Source: Desulfobacterales bacterium (GTDB lineage: Bacteria; Desulfobacterota; Desulfobacteria; Desulfobacterales; C00003106). Taken from it: DNA of 12,588 bases. The stretch covers positions 1 through 12,588 of the forward strand of contig JAUWMN010000015.1 of NCBI GenBank assembly GCA_030613165.1, read 5' to 3'. Shown here piece by piece: positions 1-7,488 of this stretch. Numbering within the stretch: position 1 is the stretch's first letter; the number at the start of each line of letters is the position of its first letter. The notes below the pieces were generated by a model that saw only the letters and a list, made by a program, of their open reading frames with translations, ran no database searches and was not told the origin of the DNA. The position numbers were made by a program, and so were the translations under genes.

Positions 1-993
1 TTTAAAGAAAAAGGATTTAACACCCATAAATTTCTTATAAGATCTTTACGTAACATCAGCGCCGCATCTTTAGAGGAGGCCAGGCGACTTAACATTTATG
101 TCCCCTTGGATAACTTTTCATGGGAAGATTTTCCGGGAATATCCACAGACCAGGTATTTGATTTCAACATTGACGATCAGGATACGGCTGAAGAGAAGAA
201 AAATATCGTCAAGATTACCACGAAGTTTTTAAATGTGGCGAAGGACTTTGAGCTGTTAGGGTTTTACGAGCCGTATCCGATTGAAACTATAAAGACCATT
301 GTCCCTTCCAGTATAAATGAAGAAGAGATGCGCCGATTCGAAATGGTGGTGCACAATCTCCAATCCACATTTGACACCTATGTAAATAGAAGCGCCCTCA
401 GGTTTAGGAATATTAAGCTCAAACGCCTCAGGGGAGTTATATCTGTAGTACTTCACTTAATGGAACTAACGGGAAGACTTCTCCATTATTACGAACGCCA
501 TCTTTATGAAATGGGGTACAAAAATGTCTATCAAGTAGTCGGAGAGCGCTTGATGGGGATGGTGGGAGTAGATCAGATATTAGACTGTATCGTCAATTAT
601 GGACTTTATTATATATGCAAGTTTCTTACCTCAGGACAAGACCTTGCCAGAGAGGTCCTGAACGAAAACATAGAAAGATCTGTTATAAAAGTGGGGATTC
701 CGGTAAAAATGGGATTTCACAGTCGTCCCAGTCTGTTAGTGGCCAAGATTGTTCAGCACTATGGCGGAGAGGTGGAATTGTGTGTGGGGGAGGATCGGTT
801 TGATGCCGGTAGCGTTTTGGATATCCAGTGGGCAGGCGGAAAGATAGCAAAGGACGAATTCGAAGAGGTTGGTTTTGACGGGGATGTCAGGGCATTGAAT
901 GATATCAGAATATTGGCCGGCGTGAATTACGGCGAGGACACTATGGGAAAAGGGATTCCGCTCCCGAAAGAACTGTTGTATTTGAGGCAGTAG
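1..993 (+). CDS. HPr-like phosphocarrier domain protein, 5' partial
   Basis: The frame is open from base 1, so the gene begins upstream of the window; the TTG at 106 is only an internal codon. About 330 residues are visible. The C-terminal ~105 residues form an HPr-like domain. The active-site motif GFHSRP carries the phosphorylatable histidine (codon 718-720), and AGSVLDI matches the HPr Ser-46 region, so both phosphorylation sites of classical HPr have counterparts. The preceding ~220 residues are mostly charged and helical and match no domain I can name. An extension after the HPr core (FDGDVRALNDIRILAG, then GIPLP) is unlike free HPr. In the PTS, HPr passes phosphate from enzyme I to sugar permeases, but no other PTS gene is seen here, so a regulatory phosphorelay role is more likely. 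The domain call is fairly secure; the function is not. Confidence 0.75.
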   Translation, partial: FKEKGFNTHKFLIRSLRNISAASLEEARRLNIYVPLDNFSWEDFPGISTDQVFDFNIDDQDTAEEKKNIVKITTKFLNVAKDFELLGFYEPYPIETIKTIVPSSINEEEMRRFEMVVHNLQSTFDTYVNRSALRFRNIKLKRLRGVISVVLHLMELTGRLLHYYERHLYEMGYKNVYQVVGERLMGMVGVDQILDCIVNYGLYYICKFLTSGQDLAREVLNENIERSVIKVGIPVKMGFHSRPSLLVAKIVQHYGGEVELCVGEDRFDAGSVLDIQWAGGKIAKDEFEEVGFDGDVRALNDIRILAGVNYGEDTMGKGIPLPKELLYLRQ

Positions 994-1005
994 ACTTATT
1001 TATTT

Positions 1006-1130
1006 GGACGCAGATGAACGCAGATTGTCAGGATTTTAAATATAAAGTTGCGGGTTAAAAAGGAAACCTAATAAAATATGTTTTAATTTTATAAAATAAA
1101 TCTGCGTATATCTGCGAAAATCTGCGTCCC
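1006..1130. repeat. Intergenic inverted repeat with 10-bp CGCAGAT units
   Basis: The left arm at 1006-1028 starts GGACGCAGAT and holds two tandem 10-bp units (CGCAGATGAA, CGCAGATTGT). The right arm at 1101-1130 holds three units on the opposite strand (TCTGCGTATA, TCTGCGAAAA, TCTGCGTCCC). The outer 20 bases of the two arms pair at about 17 positions. The ~70 bases between the arms are AT-rich and have no coding potential. The element fills nearly all of the 150-bp gap between the HPr-like gene and ispD. It resembles dispersed REP/MITE-like intergenic repeats that I recall from environmental bacterial genomes. It could fold into a long imperfect hairpin in RNA, but it has no terminal U-run, so it is not a standard terminator. 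Confidence 0.75.
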
Positions 1131-1143
1131 AACATAACTTCAT

Positions 1144-1827
1144 ATGAAAAAAATCGTTGCTGTCATTGTAGCCGCGGGGGAAGGGGTGCGAATGGGGGGT
1201 GGCCCTCGTAAGCAATACCGAAACTTGGGCAAATTTCCAATTCTCGTTCATACGCTTTTTGCCTTTGATAGAAATCCTGAAATTGACTACATTGTGTTGG
1301 CCTTGCCGGAGTCTGACCGCTCCTTTTGTCAAGAAAAGATAATAGCGCCTTTCGATTTTAACAAGAACATCCAGTTGGTCTCAGGGGGCGCTTCGCGCCA
1401 AGAATCCGTCTATAACGGGCTAAAAGCTGTAGAAGGCGATTGCGATATTGTGGTGATCCACGATGGCGTTCGGCCTTTTGTGTCCGATCGTCTTGTCTCA
1501 GAATCAGTGGCGGGCGCCCGGGAATACGGCGCCTGCATTGCCGCGGTCCCTGTAAAAGATACTTTAAAGATTGTAAAGAATAATGCTATTCAAAAAACCT
1601 TGCCCCGGGATCAGGTGTGGTTGGCCCAGACACCACAGGCATTTCGATATGATCTTATCGTTAAAGCACACGAGACGGCCAGAAAAGAACAATTTAAGGA
1701 AACAGATGACGCAGCGCTTGTAGAACATTTTGGGGGTGAAGTTTATCTGATAGAAGGGGAGCTTCTGAATATCAAAATTACCACACCGGAAGATCTGAAA
1801 ATAGCAAAGGCTATATTGAGTATTTGA
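1144..1827 (+). CDS. ispD: 2-C-methyl-D-erythritol 4-phosphate cytidylyltransferase
   Basis: IspD joins CTP and methylerythritol 4-phosphate to give CDP-methylerythritol, the third step of the MEP isoprenoid pathway, in the cytosol. The 227 residues are normal length for the family. Visible motifs are the CTP-binding AAGEGVRMGGGPRKQY (residues 10-25, Lys23), GGASRQESVYNGL (81-93), IHDGVRP (105-111), Arg155 in the TLPRDQ segment, TPQAFR (163-168), TDDA (187-190) and NIKITTPEDL (209-218, Lys211). There is no fused IspF domain and no ispF next door. The ATG at 1144 fits the family N-terminus, but no Shine-Dalgarno sequence precedes it, and the inverted repeat ends only 13 bases upstream. The stop lies 4 bp from the stop of the convergent PGK gene, with no terminator between them. 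Confidence 0.96.
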   Translation: MKKIVAVIVAAGEGVRMGGGPRKQYRNLGKFPILVHTLFAFDRNPEIDYIVLALPESDRSFCQEKIIAPFDFNKNIQLVSGGASRQESVYNGLKAVEGDCDIVVIHDGVRPFVSDRLVSESVAGAREYGACIAAVPVKDTLKIVKNNAIQKTLPRDQVWLAQTPQAFRYDLIVKAHETARKEQFKETDDAALVEHFGGEVYLIEGELLNIKITTPEDLKIAKAILSI

Positions 1828-1831
1828 ATCG

Positions 1832-3145
1832 TCATTTTTGGAACCGTTCAGCATTTTCTATAAGCGCCTGTACCGGTTTTATCCCAAACGGGCTGTGTTT
1901 TTCAATCGCTTTCAAAACCGACCCTCCGCCGGTAAAAAGATAATACAACGCATTGTCCAAAATAGAAAGATAAAGGCCCGGGCAAAGGTTTTTAAATTCC
2001 TGCAAGGTATCTCCACCCCCATACAGTTTGATGGCGGTCCGGTTTTTATCGATCGTACGGTCCAATGCTTCGGAACCTTCTGTAAAATGGGGCGTAAACC
2101 CCATAACCGCATTTACAAAAATGGTTCGCGCTGAACTCAAGCTTTTATTCACCTCTGGATCTTCAAAAGAACGGGCGTCAATATCGAGGATATATCCATA
2201 CTCTTTACCGCTTTCCAGGGCATTAACCTTAATAGTCCGGTACTGTCCCTCAATCTTACCTTCAAGAGTATCTGCCTCAACAATGAAGGGGAGTTCAAAA
2301 ATTTTTTTGCTTGCTTTGTCCCGCTCAACCAGCTTCTTTGCCGCCTCAACATCGGTCTCTGATACTCCGGCAATTCTAACGTTGTATTTGGCGCACAAAT
2401 AAGCGTTATAAAGCACCCCTCCTAAAATAAGCTGATCAACTTTGTTGTAGATCTCGTTGAGTGGCCCTATCTTGGTATCGTATTTTGCCCCGGCCACTAC
2501 TGCTACAAAAGGTCTTTCAGGCTCCAGCACCTTACTTAAATTCGTGATCTCCTCTTGCATCAAAAAACCGGCGTATGATGGAAGGTGCTTGGTGATGTCA
2601 TAGGTAGAGGTATGTGGTTGCCAGGAGCCAAAAGCGTCGTTGACGTATACATCTGCCAGTCCGGCTAACTGCAGCGCAAAACAATCACGTTCAGACCCCC
2701 CTGCTTCTTCTCCTTGAAACCACCGGGTATTGGGAAGATATATCCCGCCGATTTTGCGCTCTTTCAGGTCCTTGATGGCAAGATTGATGGAGGTATCAAT
2801 ACCGGGAATGCCTTTATTGCCGGTGCGGGGGATTTCCGGAATGTGAAATTTAGTATGGAGCTTGCGTTCCAGGTATTCGGCAATAGGCCGAACCGACGTT
2901 GACGCATCGCAGGAGATCGCCCCTGTCTTCTTATCACGAGGCCGTCCCACATGCGTCATCAAGATAAACCTTCCTCCCCGTTCAACAATGTTATAAATGG
3001 TCCCTATTGTTCGATCTATTCTGTAGGGATCTTGTATAATTCCTTGTTTTACCACATTATGATCCACACGAACCAAGACGACTTTGCCCCGCAAATCAGC
3101 AGATTGAAGCAAGGGGAGTTTTTTCATAGAATCGGCTACTCTCAT
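1832..3145 (-). CDS. pgk: Divergent phosphoglycerate kinase homologue
   Basis: PGK transfers phosphate between 1,3-bisphosphoglycerate and ADP in glycolysis and gluconeogenesis. The fold is clear over 437 residues (usual ~395). Conserved elements are RVDHN (26-30), Arg42, the THVGRP loop (His65, Arg68), Arg141, VNDAFG (168-173), the two lysines of GAKYDTKI (221 and 225), GGGDT (376-380) and TGGGS (405-409). Several active-site positions differ from the textbook enzyme. The usual AFGTAHRAH is AFGSWQPH, losing the His-Arg pair that contacts 3-phosphoglycerate. The nucleotide loop WNGPMGVFE is VNAVMGFTP, losing the ribose-binding Glu. The Ser before TGGG is Phe. It may be a bona fide PGK of a divergent clade or a paralogue with changed substrate. 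The start is the ATG at 3145, chosen for its AGGAGG; a TTG lies 30 bases upstream in frame. It is probably last in a minus-strand operon. Confidence 0.88.
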   Translation of the reverse strand: MRVADSMKKLPLLQSADLRGKVVLVRVDHNVVKQGIIQDPYRIDRTIGTIYNIVERGGRFILMTHVGRPRDKKTGAISCDASTSVRPIAEYLERKLHTKFHIPEIPRTGNKGIPGIDTSINLAIKDLKERKIGGIYLPNTRWFQGEEAGGSERDCFALQLAGLADVYVNDAFGSWQPHTSTYDITKHLPSYAGFLMQEEITNLSKVLEPERPFVAVVAGAKYDTKIGPLNEIYNKVDQLILGGVLYNAYLCAKYNVRIAGVSETDVEAAKKLVERDKASKKIFELPFIVEADTLEGKIEGQYRTIKVNALESGKEYGYILDIDARSFEDPEVNKSLSSARTIFVNAVMGFTPHFTEGSEALDRTIDKNRTAIKLYGGGDTLQEFKNLCPGLYLSILDNALYYLFTGGGSVLKAIEKHSPFGIKPVQALIENAERFQK

Positions 3146-3153
3146 GATACAAT

Positions 3154-3159
3154 CCTCCT
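3154..3159 (-). promoter_or_regulatory. Ribosome binding site fixing the PGK start
   Basis: On the minus strand AGGAGG lies 8 bases before the ATG at 3145. This selects that ATG over the in-frame TTG at 3175, which has no comparable site upstream. Confidence 0.8.
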
Positions 3160-3198
3160 GGTGAATCTGTGTCAAGGTGTATGAATTAACGGAGCTTG

Positions 3199-3912
3199 CT
3201 ATGGATGGTCTCTAAGTTTGGTCTTCTGTGGTATATTTGCAAGAAATGTCTTTAAAGCCATACGATCTTCCCGACTCATCTTGATAAATTTGCATCCCAT
3301 CCCCTTTGGTCTTGTTCCAGGGCTATCGGATACTGTTCTGGACCATATAACTTCACAGGCGCCCTTAATAGGATCAGGGGCGCCGGGAATTTCAAGTTTA
3401 AAAAGGAATTCCTCTCCCTTTTCCAGCGGTTCGTTGGTTCGCACAAAGAGTCCTCGACTGCTTATGTTGTCTATGTTTGCTTTTACAAAAGACTCGTTTT
3501 TTTTATATACTATTTTGAAGTCACGAGGTACACGGGGGTCGCGATACCTATCAGTGAAATTGCAGACCGCCTCGGTGGTTTTCATTAGGCGTTCAGCAAG
3601 AGCAAGCAAGATCGTCTTGAAATCTCCAGAGAGTTTGTTAAACTCCTCATCTAAGTAATCTCTATCTATAATCCCTACCGTAACATCCCCTATAGCGCGT
3701 GCTGAGGCGGTACGCTTCATTTGAGTCAGGAAGCTGGTCTCGCCCATAATATCCCCTTCTTCCAGCATATCTATAACAACCCTGCGGTCGTTAATTATCT
3801 TAAAGATTTCGACCTTGCCGGATAGAATGGTGTAGATCCAATCTCCCGAACTCCCTTCTTCCATGATCATTGCCCCATCAGGGTAGGTCTCTTCCGAAAT
3901 TATGTTATACAT
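3199..3912 (-). CDS. Cyclic-nucleotide-binding / PilZ domain fusion protein
   Basis: The 237-residue cytosolic protein has two regulatory domains and no DNA-binding helix-turn-helix or catalytic domain. Residues ~10-110 are a cNMP-binding (CRP-type) barrel. GDIMGETSF followed by RTASARA resembles the phosphate-binding cassette with its Arg-Thr-Ala, so nucleotide binding is plausible. Residues ~125-228 are a PilZ domain of the kind found in myxobacteria and other deltas (TIGR02266-like). NISSRG matches the [D/N]xSxxG motif, but the arginine motif is RxxRxxR rather than RxxxR, so c-di-GMP binding is uncertain. The ATG at 3912 was chosen because GGGAGG lies just upstream, within the end of the preceding gene. 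It likely senses one or two second messengers and acts through a partner protein. Target unknown. Confidence 0.88.
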   Translation of the reverse strand: MYNIISEETYPDGAMIMEEGSSGDWIYTILSGKVEIFKIINDRRVVIDMLEEGDIMGETSFLTQMKRTASARAIGDVTVGIIDRDYLDEEFNKLSGDFKTILLALAERLMKTTEAVCNFTDRYRDPRVPRDFKIVYKKNESFVKANIDNISSRGLFVRTNEPLEKGEEFLFKLEIPGAPDPIKGACEVIWSRTVSDSPGTRPKGMGCKFIKMSREDRMALKTFLANIPQKTKLRDHP

Positions 3913-3919
3913 AGAAACG

Positions 3920-4120
3920 TTACCTCCCGTGTTTTTTTCCCTGCTTGCGGCCAAGGAACAGATAGATGATTCCGCCAATACAAGGGACAAAAATTACTAA
4001 TGCGCCCCATAGGGCCTTCCGTTGCATAGAACCGAAATCCTTGTAAGCAATGTCCATAATCGCCCAAAAAGTAGGTATCATGGGGAGCAATAAAAGAATT
4101 ATAATAACAGCATATTTCAT
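3920..4120 (-). CDS. Small PLDc_N-type two-helix membrane protein
   Basis: The 66-residue product has two hydrophobic helices (about residues 3-22 and 38-56) separated by a short charged loop, and ends in the basic tail GRKQGKKHGR. The pattern TFWAIMDI, then LWGALVIFVPCIGGIIYLFLGR, matches the PLDc_N family: an N-terminal membrane anchor of cardiolipin synthases and phospholipase D-like proteins that also occurs alone as small proteins of unknown function. There is no HKD catalytic motif, so it is not a phospholipase itself. It sits 37 bp after the transglycosylase gene and 7 bp before the cNMP/PilZ gene, whose ribosome binding site it contains. A membrane anchor or partner for the second-messenger sensor is possible but is inference. 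Confidence 0.85.
   Translation of the reverse strand: MKYAVIIILLLLPMIPTFWAIMDIAYKDFGSMQRKALWGALVIFVPCIGGIIYLFLGRKQGKKHGR
3923..3928 (-). promoter_or_regulatory. Ribosome binding site inside the upstream gene's last codons
   Basis: GGGAGG on the minus strand forms the last two codons (Gly-Arg) of the PLDc_N gene and is followed at once by its TAA stop; the next ATG (3912) is 10 bases from the GGGAGG. This fixes the start of the cNMP/PilZ gene and suggests that its translation is coupled to that of the small membrane protein. Confidence 0.75.
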
Positions 4121-4157
4121 AGTAATTATACCACCGCCGATCTTTGCATCTAAAAAA

Positions 4158-5045
4158 TTATTCTACAACAGCAAGAACAGGTCCCCCTCGCAGCTTCTCA
4201 GCAACCGAGAGGATAGTATTAACATAATAAGTGCTCCTGTTATAGGCAAAAAGTACCTTTTCCGCATCCTTACGCGACATGCTGCGTGCCCAGCCGTGCC
4301 TTTTTAAAAAATATGCTATACTTGCAATGGCGTCAGGGTGTTGAAAGAGATCCACTCTTCCGTCCTTGTTCCCGTCGCGACCATACTGCAGTACATTGGA
4401 AGGAAGAAACTGAGCAAATCCAAAAGCTCCTGCATAGGACCCCCGCAAAGCAAACGGGTCGATCCCATTGTGAACTGAATATGTTAAGTACGCCTTCAAC
4501 TCTTTATACGCCCATTTAGACTTTCGATTAACCCATTTACTGATCCGTTTTTGGGATATCTTAAGCCGTTTCTTTTTTAAAGTAGACAAGAGATAATTTT
4601 TATTGCTTTGGTCATCCAACGCAGCCAAGGTAGAGAGGGTATTTAAGATAGACTTATTCCCAGTAACCCTTCCAAGTCGTGTTTCAACCAATAAGATTGC
4701 TACAATGATCTCTTTCGGGACAGAGTATCTTTCTTCTACATCTGCAAAAATTCCATTGAACTTTTCAAGGTAACGAGCCGCTTTCTTGATGGCCGAATCT
4801 TCTAAGAACTGGCCGTAATTCATTTTAGATTCACGCTGGACAAAATAATAAGAAGCGGTATCCACATCAAAAACAGCATGTGTACTCCCGTATAACGTTT
4901 TTATATAGTCCGGCTTGAAGCCGTCTTTAATAAGCTGTGCCTGCAACGTGTCAAAATGGTCGGCTGCAGCTATCGGTTGGGCAAAAATAGTTTCAGCAAC
5001 AATTAGACCAATTATAAAAAGAGTTTTGCGCATGCTTCTAATCAT
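4158..5045 (-). CDS. mltB: MltB-family lytic murein transglycosylase
   Basis: This enzyme cleaves the MurNAc-GlcNAc bond of peptidoglycan to give 1,6-anhydro ends, in the periplasm (GH103/SLT_2 family). The 295-residue protein starts with a Sec signal (MRKTL, hydrophobic stretch to ~25, then PIAAADH). It has no lipobox cysteine, so unlike E. coli MltB it is probably soluble. The catalytic Glu121 lies in LLVETRLG. GSYAGAFGFAQFLPS (202-216) and HPDAIASIAYFLKRHGW (236-252) are family signatures. DGNKDGRVD (224-232) is the EF-hand-like calcium loop of MltB. AYNRSTYYVNTIL is the C-terminal part of the fold. GGTGGG follows the upstream gene's stop and precedes the chosen ATG; the ATG four codons in is an alternative. 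It is second in the putative operon. Confidence 0.93.
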   Translation of the reverse strand: MIRSMRKTLFIIGLIVAETIFAQPIAAADHFDTLQAQLIKDGFKPDYIKTLYGSTHAVFDVDTASYYFVQRESKMNYGQFLEDSAIKKAARYLEKFNGIFADVEERYSVPKEIIVAILLVETRLGRVTGNKSILNTLSTLAALDDQSNKNYLLSTLKKKRLKISQKRISKWVNRKSKWAYKELKAYLTYSVHNGIDPFALRGSYAGAFGFAQFLPSNVLQYGRDGNKDGRVDLFQHPDAIASIAYFLKRHGWARSMSRKDAEKVLFAYNRSTYYVNTILSVAEKLRGGPVLAVVE

Positions 5046-5056
5046 CCGGTCCCACC

Positions 5057-5869
5057 TTATTGAATTGTTTCATCTTCATTTTCAAACAAAACCGTGTCTC
5101 GTGTTCTCTTGTCAAAAGAAAGTAGATGTTTGTAGCCGGCAGACCGAATCATCCTGATTGTTTTTTCAAAATGTCGTCCCACATCTTCCGGCCTGTGCGC
5201 GTCTGAACCAATGGTAACCGGTATGCCTGCTTCGCATAACCGGGTAAGGATATTGAAGGAAGGATATGGTTCGCGGACCGGGTGATCATAACCGCTTGTG
5301 TTAACCTCAACTACATATCCTCTTTTTTTGATCTCAGCAAAAAGTTCTGTCTTATAGTTCATAAATGAACGCAAAGGAGTGTGGCCAAATTTTTTGATTA
5401 CGTCAATGTGACATAAGATATCAAAAAAATCATACCGCATCATATCGAGCAGGGACTCTACATAAAGCTCCCCAACTTTTATCAGATCCTCCTCATCATA
5501 TCGGTCAGTCTGACGATAGCTTACTATATTCCAATCACCGATAAAATGAACAGATGCTCCAATGCAATCAAACGAAAAAGACCCGACAATGTTTTCAATA
5601 ACGGAGAGTAACTTTGGATTGAAATCGATTTCCAACCCTACTTTGACCTTGATCTGTGAATGGTATTTTTCCTGAAGCCTACGGGCCTCATTATAATAAA
5701 ATGGGAGTTCTGCATCGGTCATTGAATTCTTCCTGTCATATGGCCGCCTTGTAAAATGATCCAAAAAGCAGATCTCTTGCAATCCGTTGTGAATAGCAGA
5801 ACAAACGTATTCCTCCATACTCCCTTCAGCGTGTCCGCACAATGCGGTATGTACGTGGTAATCTATCAT
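5057..5869 (-). CDS. PHP-family histidinol-phosphatase-like phosphoesterase
   Basis: The 270-residue protein is a PHP (polymerase and histidinol phosphatase) metal-dependent phosphoesterase of the HisJ/HisK kind. The expected metal ligands are visible: DYHVHT (His5, His7), CGHAEG (His13), LDH (37-38), VGLEIDF (Glu80), SVHF (His108), CHID (His154) and IGSDAH (221-225). Length and motif order fit HisK, which dephosphorylates histidinol phosphate in histidine synthesis. However, no other his gene is nearby, and related PHP enzymes act on other phosphates or nucleotides, so the substrate is not settled. It is the first gene of the probable minus-strand operon, 11 bp before the transglycosylase. 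The ATG is preceded by AT-rich sequence with no clear Shine-Dalgarno site. Confidence 0.88.
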   Translation of the reverse strand: MIDYHVHTALCGHAEGSMEEYVCSAIHNGLQEICFLDHFTRRPYDRKNSMTDAELPFYYNEARRLQEKYHSQIKVKVGLEIDFNPKLLSVIENIVGSFSFDCIGASVHFIGDWNIVSYRQTDRYDEEDLIKVGELYVESLLDMMRYDFFDILCHIDVIKKFGHTPLRSFMNYKTELFAEIKKRGYVVEVNTSGYDHPVREPYPSFNILTRLCEAGIPVTIGSDAHRPEDVGRHFEKTIRMIRSAGYKHLLSFDKRTRDTVLFENEDETIQ

Positions 5870-6967
<1,098 letters not shown>

Positions 6968-7017
6968 CTGTAACTACTCAGGTTTGTGAGGTTATTGTAT
7001 GCAACGAGCTTTTTTTG

Positions 7018-7046
7018 TTGACAAAGCCCCCTCGGATTGATAAATG
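7018..7046 (+). promoter_or_regulatory. Candidate sigma-70 promoter for the cysteine-rich gene
   Basis: A perfect -35 hexamer TTGACA (7018-7023) is followed, after 17 bases, by TAAATG (7041-7046), a poor -10 with three of six matches. Transcription would start near 7053, upstream of the terminator hairpin at 7068-7097, placing that hairpin in the leader of the small gene. The -10 is weak, so confidence is limited. Confidence 0.35.
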
Positions 7047-7067
7047 ACACAAGGTTTCAAGGTTTTA

Positions 7068-7097
7068 CCCCTATCGTTGATAGGGGATATTTTTTTT
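7068..7097 (+). terminator. Intrinsic terminator, possibly a leader attenuator
   Basis: CCCCTATC (7068-7075) pairs perfectly with GATAGGGG (7079-7086) around a GTT loop, followed by ATATTTTTTTT (7087-7097). This is a textbook rho-independent terminator in the plus direction. It lies 100 bases after the mdh stop, so it may end the mdh transcript. It also ends only 17 bases before the ATG of the next gene, with that gene's AAGGGG ribosome site immediately after the T-run. If the TTGACA at 7018 is a real promoter, the hairpin would act as an attenuator in the leader. Confidence 0.8.
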
Positions 7098-7114
7098 GGA
7101 AAGGGGTGATTCCA

Positions 7115-7390
7115 ATGGATTGTTCAACAATTAAAAAAGGGGCCGAATGTATCTTTATGGGAAAAAGCGGTTGTTCCTTTAATGGTGGTTCCTGTCATTC
7201 GATCGTCGAAGAATGCAGTGGTTGCGGGCGTGCCGTAGAATTCGCAACAGGATGGTTCTGCAGTACATGTCCTGACCCTGCAGTAAAGTGGAAAAACGGC
7301 AAGTGCAACTTTGCTACTCATGTTAAAAAGGAGAGCCAACAGGGAACGAGCAAAATTAACCCGTTGAAGGCATCTAAAAGAAAGAGATAG
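7115..7390 (+). CDS. PxxKW-type small cysteine-rich protein
   Basis: The 91-residue protein has nine cysteines (3, 12, 20, 27, 34, 37, 49, 52, 64), including two CxxC pairs, CSGC (34-37) and CSTC (49-52). The segment PDPAVKWKNGKC (53-64) contains the P-x-x-K-W motif that names a family of small cysteine-rich proteins I recall mainly from Desulfobacterota. The function of the family is unknown to me; zinc or iron binding through the CxxC pairs is plausible. The C-terminal 20 residues are basic and low in complexity (KASKRKR). There is no signal peptide, so it is probably cytosolic. The frame is open back to 7037, but the ATG at 7115 is chosen because AAGGGG lies just upstream and the conserved cysteines start there; the longer version would run through the terminator hairpin. 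Confidence 0.8.
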   Translation: MDCSTIKKGAECIFMGKSGCSFNGGSCHSIVEECSGCGRAVEFATGWFCSTCPDPAVKWKNGKCNFATHVKKESQQGTSKINPLKASKRKR

Positions 7391-7409
7391 TATGATATTT
7401 GTCATTGAG

Positions 7410-7469
7410 CATTTGTCATTTATCATTGGAACGGTGATAATAGAAAACTTAAATGATAGATGACAAATG
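7410..7469. repeat. Intergenic inverted repeat, TTTGTCATT type
   Basis: Bases 7410-7427 (CATTTGTCATTTATCATT) pair with 7452-7469 at 17 of 18 positions across a 24-base loop. Further copies of the theme flank it: ATTTGTCATT at 7398-7407 and AATGATAAATGAT at 7473-7485. The element fills the 98-bp gap between the plus-strand cysteine-rich gene and the minus-strand aminotransferase, both of which end here. It lacks a GC-rich stem and a clear U-run, so it may serve as a weak bidirectional terminator or be a mobile REP-like sequence. Confidence 0.75.
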
Positions 7470-7488
7470 TAAAATGATAAATGATCGA

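Noticed and set aside
1036..1332. 98-residue minus-strand open frame
   Set aside because: It overlaps the inverted repeat and the conserved N-terminal half of ispD; composition is not protein-like and there is no ribosome site.
2028..2402. 124-residue plus-strand open frame within the PGK gene
   Set aside because: It is antisense to well conserved PGK sequence and shows no domain of its own.
3146..3175. TTGACA ... TTGTAT as a promoter and TTG start at 3175 for PGK
   Set aside because: The -10 match is poor and would overlap the AGGAGG ribosome site of the ATG at 3145, which is the better start.
3218..3658. 146-residue plus-strand open frame
   Set aside because: It is the complement of the PilZ domain coding sequence; the serine/arginine-rich composition is typical of an antisense shadow.
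4118..4140. TATAAT just upstream of the PLDc_N gene as an internal promoter
   Set aside because: It is too close to the ATG for a normal leader and has no good -35; operon transcription is simpler.
7037..7114. N-terminal extension of the cysteine-rich protein
   Set aside because: It would translate through the terminator hairpin and lacks a ribosome site; the ATG at 7115 has one.
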